NCBI GenBank assembly: GCA_017412325.1
Contig: JAFPYE010000124.1
Location: 1 to 8,123, forward strand
Length of the DNA stretch: 8,123 bases
From: Kiritimatiellia bacterium
GTDB taxonomy: Bacteria; Verrucomicrobiota; Kiritimatiellia; RFP12; UBA1067
Direction of reading: 5' to 3'
Shown here: positions 1-6,091 of the stretch, one piece after another
How positions within the stretch are numbered: position 1 is the stretch's first letter
Layout: every line of letters begins with the position of its first letter
The notes under the pieces: generated by a model
What the model was told of the DNA's origin: nothing
What the model saw: the letters and a program-made list of their open reading frames with translations, nothing else
Database searches by the model: none
Program-made: the position numbers and the translations under genes

Positions 1-767
1 CCCATCACCTTGACGAGGCCGATGCCGCCGGCCGTGCCCTTCGCCTCGACGTGCGCGTTGCGGACGACGTCCGCCGCGACCGCGACCGCCGTCTCGAAGC
101 CGAACGAGCGGCCGACGAACTGCAGGTCGTTGTCGATCGTCTTCGGGATGCCGACGACGGAAATCTTGAGGTTGCGCTTCTTCACCTCGTCCGCGATGTC
201 GCGCGCGCACCGCAGCGACCCGTCGCCGCCGATGCAGAAGAGGACGTTGATGTTCATCCGCTCGAGCGTGTCGACGATCTCGTCCGTCGGCTGCTGGCCG
301 CGCGACGAGCCGAGGATCGTGCCGCCGAGCTCGTGGATCGTGTCCACGTTGTCGGGGTTGAGCATCATCGGCTGGTAGTTGAACTTCGGCGAAAGCCCCG
401 CGTAGCCGTACTTGATGCCGAAGATGGTCTTGACGCCGTAGTCGAAGGAGAGGATCTCGACGAGCCCCTTGATGACGTTGTTGAGCCCCGGGCAGAGGCC
501 GCCCGCCGTCACGATGCCGACGCGCGTCCACGACGGCGCATGGAAGATCTTCGGCAGCGGGCCCGCGCGCTCGAACGTCGGCAGGTGGCCGAGCTTCTCG
601 CCGATGTACTTCAGGAACGACTCGTTTTCGGTCACGAGGATGCGCTCGCCGTCGCGGATGAATTCATGGTGCCGCACGGGCGAATCGATCTTGCATTCGC
701 CCAGCGTCTCGATCTGGCACGAATACTCCTTCTGGTTCGCCGCGATCTTGTCGAGTGTCGTCGACAT
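1..767 (-). CDS. 6-phosphofructokinase, PPi-type lineage but probably ATP-dependent (3' end outside window)
   Basis: This is the N-terminal 255 residues of a phosphofructokinase, which phosphorylates fructose 6-phosphate to fructose 1,6-bisphosphate in cytoplasmic glycolysis. Visible motifs are GGLCPGLN (residues 89-96), GSSRG (152-156), the nucleotide-site GGDGS (180-184) and the catalytic PKTIDND (208-214, base Asp212), followed by SFGFETAV. An N-terminal extension of about 80 residues precedes the fold, as in the long PFK subfamilies. In the family, Gly at the fourth position of GGDGS favours ATP, whereas PPi enzymes have Asp there. Lys209 is typical of the PPi lineage and of plant and trypanosome ATP enzymes, so I infer ATP use. 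The ATG at 765-767 is chosen because AGGGGGA lies 6 nt upstream. The gene has its own promoter and is separated from the upstream operon by 97 bp. The reading frame is open to the window edge, so the C-terminal part is missing here. The family call is secure; the phosphoryl donor is less so. Confidence 0.93.
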   Translation of the reverse strand, partial: MSTTLDKIAANQKEYSCQIETLGECKIDSPVRHHEFIRDGERILVTENESFLKYIGEKLGHLPTFERAGPLPKIFHAPSWTRVGIVTAGGLCPGLNNVIKGLVEILSFDYGVKTIFGIKYGYAGLSPKFNYQPMMLNPDNVDTIHELGGTILGSSRGQQPTDEIVDTLERMNINVLFCIGGDGSLRCARDIADEVKKRNLKISVVGIPKTIDNDLQFVGRSFGFETAVAVAADVVRNAHVEAKGTAGGIGLVKVM

Positions 768-773
768 GTTCAA

Positions 774-780
774 TCCCCCT
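774..780 (-). promoter_or_regulatory. Ribosome binding site of the phosphofructokinase gene
   Basis: AGGGGGA on the minus strand ends 6 nt before the ATG at 765-767. It fixes the start codon and leaves a short leader after the predicted promoter. Confidence 0.7.
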
Positions 781-798
781 GTTATTGATTGTCACGGT

Positions 799-827
799 AT
801 TATAGCACATTCTCTTCCGCGCGTAAA
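799..827 (-). promoter_or_regulatory. Sigma-70-type promoter with extended -10 for the phosphofructokinase gene
   Basis: On the minus strand a perfect TATAAT lies at 799-804, preceded by TGC at 805-807 (extended -10). A TTTACG hexamer at 822-827 matches the -35 consensus at 4 of 6 positions, with a 17-bp spacer. The predicted transcript start is near 792, giving a leader of about 25 nt. It sits in the only AT-rich patch of an otherwise GC-rich window and directly upstream of the phosphofructokinase start, which supports a real promoter. No operator-like inverted repeat is evident beside it. Confidence 0.75.
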
Positions 828-866
828 GTGCGCCCGGCGCGGGACGAGGCGGGAAGTCCCTGCCGC

Positions 867-1862
867 CTACTTCATCCAGATGCACATGCCGACCTCGATC
901 TTCGCGGGGTTGATCATGTTGCCGGGAATCACCTTGTTGCGGATCGTGTAGTAGGTGGTGGCGGAATTCCACTTGCCGCCCGCGATCTGCGCGGCGGTGA
1001 TGTTCTTCGACACCGCCCCCTTCATCGTGTAGCCCTGCGCCTTCAGGTCCTCGATCGTCACGGGTATGCGGCGGAACGGCTTGGATGGCTGGGGCGCTGT
1101 CTTCGCCACCGTTTTCGGCGCCGCTTTCACCGCCGCCTTCGGCGCGGGCGGCGGGGCCGCGACCTTCGCCTCCACCTTCCCGTAGGCGCCCTTCATCGTG
1201 TCGACGTTCCCGTAGAGCACCTTCGCCAGGTAGTCGTCGCCGACCACGAGCCGCTTCGCGCGCGTGTCGGGGTCCGACGGGGCGCGCGCGGACAGCTCCA
1301 GCACCCGCCGCACGCTCGGCATCGCAAACAGCATCCCGCAGCGCTTGCGCCCGCGGTGCTTCTTCTTCTGCCACTTGTTCGGCGCGCCGTAGGCGACCTG
1401 GCTGTGCGTCACCACCTTGTCGTCCGAGAGGTGGTACATCTTCTTCAGCTCCTTCACGAGATCGCGGATCGCGTGGAGCTGGGCGAGCGGCATTTCCTGG
1501 TCGTGGTAGCCGACGCACTCGATGCCGATGGAGAACTTGTCCACGTCCTCCTTGCCGTTCCACATCGAACGCCCCGCGTGGAACGCCTCGCGGTCGCGGT
1601 CGACGATACGGTAGACGATGCCCTCCTCGGTCACCAGGAAGTGGCATTCGCCGCGTTCGGAGACCTTGGCGAGCGACCCGCGCGCCGCCGCCTCGGTCGT
1701 GTGCAGCACGATGAGCTCCGTCGACTGGCGAATCTTGCGCTCGGGGTTGCGCGGCGAGCGGTAGCGGTTGGACGCCTCGATCGCGGCGGCGGGAATCGCG
1801 GCGAGGACGGCCAGCGCGGCCGTCAGCCAAGCCCTCGCGAAGAACCCCCGCGCCGCCGCCAT
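867..1862 (-). CDS. Secreted N-acetylmuramoyl-L-alanine amidase (Amidase_2/AmpD-like) with LysM-like C-terminus
   Basis: This 331-residue protein probably cleaves the bond between N-acetylmuramic acid and the peptide stem of peptidoglycan outside the cytoplasmic membrane. A signal peptide is visible: Arg-containing n-region (1-10), hydrophobic core (11-24) and likely cleavage after AAA near residue 27. The Amidase_2 fold follows: IVLHTTEA (His54), CHFLVTEEG (73-81), AFHAG (93-97), SIGIECVGY (111-119) and VTHSQVAYG (His153). By analogy with AmpD and T7 lysozyme, the zinc ligands are likely His54, His153 and Cys175 of GRKRCG; a Lys/Arg-rich stretch lies between the last two. A Pro/Ala/Lys-rich linker (about 233-262) leads to a C-terminal segment (about 278-331) containing AAQIAGG and ending KIEVGMCIWMK, which looks like a divergent LysM wall-binding module. 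The ATG starts 4 nt after the upstream stop, with GGAG at 1871-1874, so it is probably translationally coupled. The amidase call is firm; the LysM call is tentative. Confidence 0.86.
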   Translation of the reverse strand: MAAARGFFARAWLTAALAVLAAIPAAAIEASNRYRSPRNPERKIRQSTELIVLHTTEAAARGSLAKVSERGECHFLVTEEGIVYRIVDRDREAFHAGRSMWNGKEDVDKFSIGIECVGYHDQEMPLAQLHAIRDLVKELKKMYHLSDDKVVTHSQVAYGAPNKWQKKKHRGRKRCGMLFAMPSVRRVLELSARAPSDPDTRAKRLVVGDDYLAKVLYGNVDTMKGAYGKVEAKVAAPPPAPKAAVKAAPKTVAKTAPQPSKPFRRIPVTIEDLKAQGYTMKGAVSKNITAAQIAGGKWNSATTYYTIRNKVIPGNMINPAKIEVGMCIWMK

Positions 1863-1866
1863 CCGG

Positions 1867-3372
1867 TCAGCTCCGCGCCTTGAGGAAGTACTTGTACGCC
1901 GGATCGTTTGTCACGTCCGTGAACGGATAGCCGATCTCCGCGAGCGCCGCGGCGAATTCGCCGCGCTCCGCCTTCGGCACCTGGAAGCCCGCGAGCACCT
2001 TGCCGTGGTCCGCGCCGTGGTTCCGGTAGTGGAAGAGCGAGATGTTCCAGCGCCCCGCGATGACCTTCAGGAAGTTCATGAGCGCGCCCGGCTTCTCCGG
2101 GAACTCGAACGTGAAGACGACCTCGTTGACGATGCCCGCCGAGCGCCCGCCGACCATGTGGCGGACGTGCTCCTTCGCGAGCACGTTGTCCGACAGGTCA
2201 ATGCAGTGGCTGCCCGCCGCGCGGATGCGCTTCTGCAGCGCCTTGCGCGCGTCGAGGTCCTTGACCGACACGCCGACGAAGACATGCGCGAGGAAGCCGT
2301 CGCCCATGCGGTAGTTGAACTCGGTGACGCTGTGCTTGCCGATCGTCTCGACAAACCGGAGGAAGCTGCCGGGCTCCTCGGGGATCGCGCAGTCGAAGAT
2401 CGCCTCGCGCCCTTCGCCGAGCTCCGTCTGCTCCGACACAAAGCGGATGCGGTCGAAGTTCATGTTCGCGCCGGAGATGACGCAGGCGTACGTCTCGCCC
2501 TTCTTCGCGACCTTCTTCGCCGCCGCGAGCGCGAGCGCGCCCGCCGGCTCGCACACCGCGCGCGTCGCCTCGAAGATGTCCTTGATCGCCGCGCACGTCT
2601 CGGCGGTCGTCACGCGCACGATGCCGTCGAGGTTCTCGCGGCAGAGGCGGAACGTCTCCTTCCCGGGCTCCTTCACGCAGACGCCGTCCGCGAAAAGCCC
2701 CGGATTGTCGAGCGTCACGCGCTTGCCCGCCTTGATCGAGCGCGACATGCAGTCGGAATCCTCCGGCTCCACGCCGTAGACCTTCACGCCCGGGCGCACG
2801 CACTTGACGTAGGTGGAGACGCCCGCCGCGAGCCCGCCGCCGCCGATCGGCACGAAGACAGCCGTCAGCTCGCGCGGCGCCTGCTCGAGGATCTCCTTGC
2901 CGACCGTGCCCTGGCCCGCGATCACATCGGGGTCGTCGAACGGCGCGATGTAGGTGTAGCCGTGCGCCGCGATCTGGCGGTGCAGCTCCTCGTAGGTGTC
3001 GGAATAGCTGTCGCCGAAGAGGACGATGTTCGCGCCGAGCGCCTTGACGGCCGACGTCTTGATCTCCGGCGTCGTCACCGGCATGACGATCGTCGCCTTC
3101 ACGCCGAGCTTCTTCGCCGAGAGCGCCACGCCCTGCGCGTGATTGCCCGCCGACGCGCAGATCACGCCCCGGTCGAGTTCCGCGCGCGACAGCTGCGACA
3201 TCTTGTTGTAGGCGCCGCGGATCTTGTAGCTGTGGACGCTCTGCAGGTCCTCGCGCTTCAGGAGGAAGCGGCAGCCGAATTTCGCCGACAGCCCCGCCGC
3301 CTCGTCGAGCGGCGTCTGCGCGGCGACGTCGTAGACCGTCGCGTTCAGGATTTTCGTCAGGTAGTTTGTCAT
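1867..3372 (-). CDS. ilvA: Threonine ammonia-lyase (threonine dehydratase), biosynthetic type
   Basis: This 501-residue cytoplasmic PLP enzyme deaminates L-threonine to 2-oxobutanoate and ammonia, the committed step toward isoleucine. The PLP lysine is Lys50 in HSYKIRGA. Further fold-type II signatures are SAGNHAQGV (74-82), the phosphate-binding GGGGLAAG (177-184), CEPAGALALAA (274-284) and SGANMNFDRIRFV (300-312). The C-terminal third carries two ACT-like regulatory modules, about 323-395 (starting near IFDCAIPEEPGSFLRF) and about 415-495 (VVFTFEFPEKPGALMNF). Length and domain order match biosynthetic, isoleucine-inhibited IlvA rather than the shorter catabolic TdcB type. The start lies 1 nt after the kinase stop (TAAG then ATG), with GGAAGAAG at 3379-3386 inside the kinase 3' end, so translation is probably coupled. 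No other branched-chain amino-acid gene is in the window, which makes the location odd. Identity is very secure; allosteric control by isoleucine is inferred from the family. Confidence 0.95.
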   Translation of the reverse strand: MTNYLTKILNATVYDVAAQTPLDEAAGLSAKFGCRFLLKREDLQSVHSYKIRGAYNKMSQLSRAELDRGVICASAGNHAQGVALSAKKLGVKATIVMPVTTPEIKTSAVKALGANIVLFGDSYSDTYEELHRQIAAHGYTYIAPFDDPDVIAGQGTVGKEILEQAPRELTAVFVPIGGGGLAAGVSTYVKCVRPGVKVYGVEPEDSDCMSRSIKAGKRVTLDNPGLFADGVCVKEPGKETFRLCRENLDGIVRVTTAETCAAIKDIFEATRAVCEPAGALALAAAKKVAKKGETYACVISGANMNFDRIRFVSEQTELGEGREAIFDCAIPEEPGSFLRFVETIGKHSVTEFNYRMGDGFLAHVFVGVSVKDLDARKALQKRIRAAGSHCIDLSDNVLAKEHVRHMVGGRSAGIVNEVVFTFEFPEKPGALMNFLKVIAGRWNISLFHYRNHGADHGKVLAGFQVPKAERGEFAAALAEIGYPFTDVTNDPAYKYFLKARS

Positions 3373-3373
3373 C

Positions 3374-6091
3374 TTAGACTTCTTCCGCAGCGGCCTCGGC
3401 CGCGACTTCGCCGAAATCGATGTCGGGGAACACCTCTTTCGCCTGCTTGATGAGGTTTGGATACGCCTTCACCGCGTCCTTGATCAGCACGTCGCCGAAC
3501 GCCGCCGCCGACGGATCGTCCGAGCAGACGAGCCGCATCGTGAGCGCCGCGCCGATCATCGCTTCGCCCCAGTCCTTGAGGTTCAACTTCGGGTTGCCGT
3601 TGACACGCCCGTTCTTGATGAACTTGTTCAGCACCTCGTTGAACGACGTGTGCTGGTCGCGGTAGAACTTGATCCACGACAGCTCCGTGTCCTTGCCGCC
3701 CGCCTTCTTCGTGAAGTAGAGGCTGCTGGCGGTCGTCTTGGTGACGGTGCAGCCCTTGAGCTTGCCCTTCGTGAAGGTGTAGTTCTTGAGGTTGCGCCCG
3801 AGCACGGTCTGGACCGACTCCATCGCCGCGACCTTCCGGATCTCCAGCTTGTAGGCGAGCTCCCCTTCCGGCGTCTCGCAGGCACCCTTCGCGATCTCCA
3901 GCTGGCGCTTGGCGCTCTTCCAGTCCAGGAGCGCGAAGGTGCGTCCGGCGGCGATCCCCTCGAACTTCGCCTTTGCGCCCTCGACCTCTTCCTTGACCTT
4001 CGCCTCGCGCGCCGCCGCCTGTTCCGCCAGACGCTGCCGCTCCGCCTCCTCGCGCGCCTTCTTCTCCGCTTCGCGCGCGGCCTGAGCCGCCTCCTCGCGC
4101 AGGCGACGGGCGGTCTGGTCGATCAGCTTCTTGCTGCGGCCGTTGATGATGCCCTTGTTCTTCTGCACCGTCTCGACGTCCTTCGAGCCCTTGATGACCT
4201 CGTAGCGGTCCTTCAGCTCGTTGTTGCGCGCGACCAGCCGGTCCATCGTCTCCTTGTCGTCGCCCGTCACCGTCAGCGCCTGGTCGATGTCCGCCAGCAG
4301 TTCCTTGACCGACTTGCCAATGCGAATCGCGCACGCCTGGCACTGGTAGGCCTTCTCCCACAGCCCGTTGATGTCGGCGACGGCCGCCGGCGGTTCCGTG
4401 GACTTGCCGTCCGCATCCACCTTCGGCGCCTCGGCCGCCGATTCCGCCGCAGCCGGTTCCGCCGCAGCCGCCGCTCCTTCGGCGACGGCCTGTGTCATCG
4501 CACCCGCCATCTCCCCGGCCATCTGCGTCATCGCGCCCGCCATCGCCTCGGCCATCTGCGTCATCGCGCCCGACACGGCGGCAACCATGTTCGAGGCCGT
4601 CGCCGCATCCATGCCGGGCGGCAGCTGGCTGGCGTCGATCTCGACAGCCGGCGCCGACGCGTTCGTCGAGGCGATTGCCTCCAGGAGTTCCGCCGTCGGC
4701 GCGGGCTTGAGCTGGTCGAGCACGCTCTGGGAATAGCGGTCGGAGAGGATCTTCCGGAACTGGTCGGTCGCGCGCTGGCAGTCCGCCACCGCCTCCGACG
4801 CAAAGGTCTCGAAGTTCTCCGCAAACGCGACCGCCTTCTCGCGCGTGTTCTTCAAGGCCGTCTTCGCGTCGCTGAAGCCGCGCGCGATCTGCGCCTGGCG
4901 CTCGCGCTCCTCCGCCCGCGCGTGCGCCACCTGGTACCAGACGAGCCCGCCGACGACCGCGCCGATGAGGGCGACGACGCCGACGACGACGACGACGACC
5001 TTGAGCCCGAGGCTGCCGCCCTCCTCCTCGTCGTCGTCCGTTTTCTTCTTCGGCTGTTCCTCGGCGCCCTCCGCCGAACCGTCCTCGAGCGGCGGCACAT
5101 CCCCGCCGTCCTCGGCCGCCGCGGCGCTCGTCGCGGTCTTCACCTTGAAGCCCTTCTTCTTCATCACGAGCTTCTTGCCCGTCCGGGTCGTCGTCGTGCC
5201 GGCCGGCTTCGCCTCCGCCGGCGCGGCGGCGGCGGGAATCGGCGAGGTGGTCGACAGGCCCGTCGCCATCACCTTCTTGAATTCCTCCAGGAGCGCCTCA
5301 AAACTCGGGAAGCGGTCTTTCGGATCCTCCGCCAGCATCGTCATCACGAGCGCGTCAATCTGCGGCGAGATTTCGGGACGGAGTTCGCTCGGCTTCTTCG
5401 GCGGGCCGGCAAAGCGCTTCTTCACAACCGCGATCGCGTCCTCGCCGTCGAACGGCGGCACGCCCGTGAGCGCATGGTAGAGCGTCCCGCCGAGCGCATA
5501 CATGTCGGCGCGGTAGTCGACGGGCTGCTTCTTGACCTTCTCCGGCGCGATGTAGAACGGCGTTCCCCAGATCTCGTCCGTGTCCTTCTGCATCGCCGCA
5601 AGGCCGAAGTCCACCAGCTTGGCGTTGCCGTTGGAGTCGAGGAGCACGTTCTCCGGCTTGACGTCGCCGTGCACAAGCCCCTGGTCCGCCGCGCACCGGA
5701 GCGCCTGCGCCACCTGCTCGCAGATCTTCATCACGCGCGGGATGTCGATGTCCTTGCCCTTGGTCTTCATGAGCCCTTCGAGCGACCCGCCCGCCACAAG
5801 TTCCATCGCGATGTACGGCATCCCCTCCGAAAAGCCGTAGGAATAGACCTGCGCGATGTTCGGGTGGATGAGCCGCGCGACCGCCTGCGCCTCGCGCTTG
5901 AACTTCTCGACGAACTCGGGGTCGCTGCCGTACTCCTTCAGCATGACCTTCACCGCCACGGGCCGGTCGAGCATCTTGTCGCGGCCCATGTAGACGCCGC
6001 CCATGCCGCCACGCCCGAGCTCGCGCTCCAGCATGAAGTTGCCGTTGTCGCCGAAAAGACCCGGCGTCTTGATCAACTGTTCTTCGCTCAT
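3374..6091 (-). CDS. Transmembrane Ser/Thr protein kinase (PknB-like) with long non-PASTA C-terminal region
   Basis: This 905-residue protein has an N-terminal Hanks-type kinase domain (about 19-275): glycine loop GRGGMGGVY (26-34), ATP lysine Lys48 in VAVKVM, helix-C Glu67, catalytic loop HGDVKPEN (141-148, Asp143 and Asn148), DFG (161-163), GTPFYIAPE (176-184), DMYALGG (196-202) and Arg260. All key residues are present, so it should be active, but the HRD arginine is Gly (non-RD). A Pro/Ala/Lys and acidic linker (about 280-360) leads to one membrane helix (about 364-386), so by family topology the remaining 520 residues lie outside the cytoplasm. They contain three 11-residue Met-rich repeats (508-540), an Ala/Glu-rich stretch, a CxxC pair (584-587), a charged coiled coil (about 660-705) and a C-terminal segment (about 710-905) I do not recognise. 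No PASTA, WD40 or TPR motif is evident. The start shares ATGA with the signal peptidase stop, and GGGAGG lies 5 nt upstream. Substrate and signal are unknown. Confidence 0.93.
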   Translation of the reverse strand: MSEEQLIKTPGLFGDNGNFMLERELGRGGMGGVYMGRDKMLDRPVAVKVMLKEYGSDPEFVEKFKREAQAVARLIHPNIAQVYSYGFSEGMPYIAMELVAGGSLEGLMKTKGKDIDIPRVMKICEQVAQALRCAADQGLVHGDVKPENVLLDSNGNAKLVDFGLAAMQKDTDEIWGTPFYIAPEKVKKQPVDYRADMYALGGTLYHALTGVPPFDGEDAIAVVKKRFAGPPKKPSELRPEISPQIDALVMTMLAEDPKDRFPSFEALLEEFKKVMATGLSTTSPIPAAAAPAEAKPAGTTTTRTGKKLVMKKKGFKVKTATSAAAAEDGGDVPPLEDGSAEGAEEQPKKKTDDDEEEGGSLGLKVVVVVVGVVALIGAVVGGLVWYQVAHARAEERERQAQIARGFSDAKTALKNTREKAVAFAENFETFASEAVADCQRATDQFRKILSDRYSQSVLDQLKPAPTAELLEAIASTNASAPAVEIDASQLPPGMDAATASNMVAAVSGAMTQMAEAMAGAMTQMAGEMAGAMTQAVAEGAAAAAEPAAAESAAEAPKVDADGKSTEPPAAVADINGLWEKAYQCQACAIRIGKSVKELLADIDQALTVTGDDKETMDRLVARNNELKDRYEVIKGSKDVETVQKNKGIINGRSKKLIDQTARRLREEAAQAAREAEKKAREEAERQRLAEQAAAREAKVKEEVEGAKAKFEGIAAGRTFALLDWKSAKRQLEIAKGACETPEGELAYKLEIRKVAAMESVQTVLGRNLKNYTFTKGKLKGCTVTKTTASSLYFTKKAGGKDTELSWIKFYRDQHTSFNEVLNKFIKNGRVNGNPKLNLKDWGEAMIGAALTMRLVCSDDPSAAAFGDVLIKDAVKAYPNLIKQAKEVFPDIDFGEVAAEAAAEEV
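4472..4570 (-). repeat. Three tandem 33-bp units encoding 11-residue Met-rich repeats in the kinase
   Basis: Kinase residues 508-540 are three consecutive 11-residue units beginning GAMTQ: GAMTQMAEAMA, GAMTQMAGEMA and the more decayed GAMTQAVAEGA. The DNA repeats too, with TCATCGCGCCCGCCAT-like blocks on the plus strand spaced by 33 bp, so the array probably arose by in-frame duplication. The period fits a hendecad (11/3) helical pattern with Met and Ala on one face, suggesting a helix that packs or oligomerises. It lies in the predicted extracytoplasmic part. Confidence 0.8.
4982..4999 (-). repeat. Six-copy GTC trinucleotide repeat in the kinase membrane segment
   Basis: Six successive GAC units on the plus strand (GTC on the coding strand) encode Val365-370 at the start of the single transmembrane helix. 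Slippage here would be in frame and would change only the length of the hydrophobic segment. Confidence 0.7.

Noticed and set aside
51..788. 245-residue plus-strand open frame at the left edge
   Set aside because: It is antisense to the phosphofructokinase, whose motifs are unmistakable on the minus strand.
832..864. Possible rho-independent terminator after the amidase gene
   Set aside because: A 6-bp stem with a bulged A and a 4-nt loop (848-864) and a small CCCG/CGGG stem follow the stop, but neither is followed by a T-tract on the minus strand, so I do not call a terminator.
664..1830. 388-residue minus-strand frame overlapping the amidase in another phase
   Set aside because: Arg/Gly/Asp-rich composition and no motifs; it runs across the promoter and into the phosphofructokinase start. 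The frame at 867-1862 holds the amidase signatures.
1768..3450. 560-residue plus-strand open frame opposite ilvA
   Set aside because: Low-complexity Arg/Ala/Leu composition and complete overlap with a clearly recognised enzyme; an antisense shadow.
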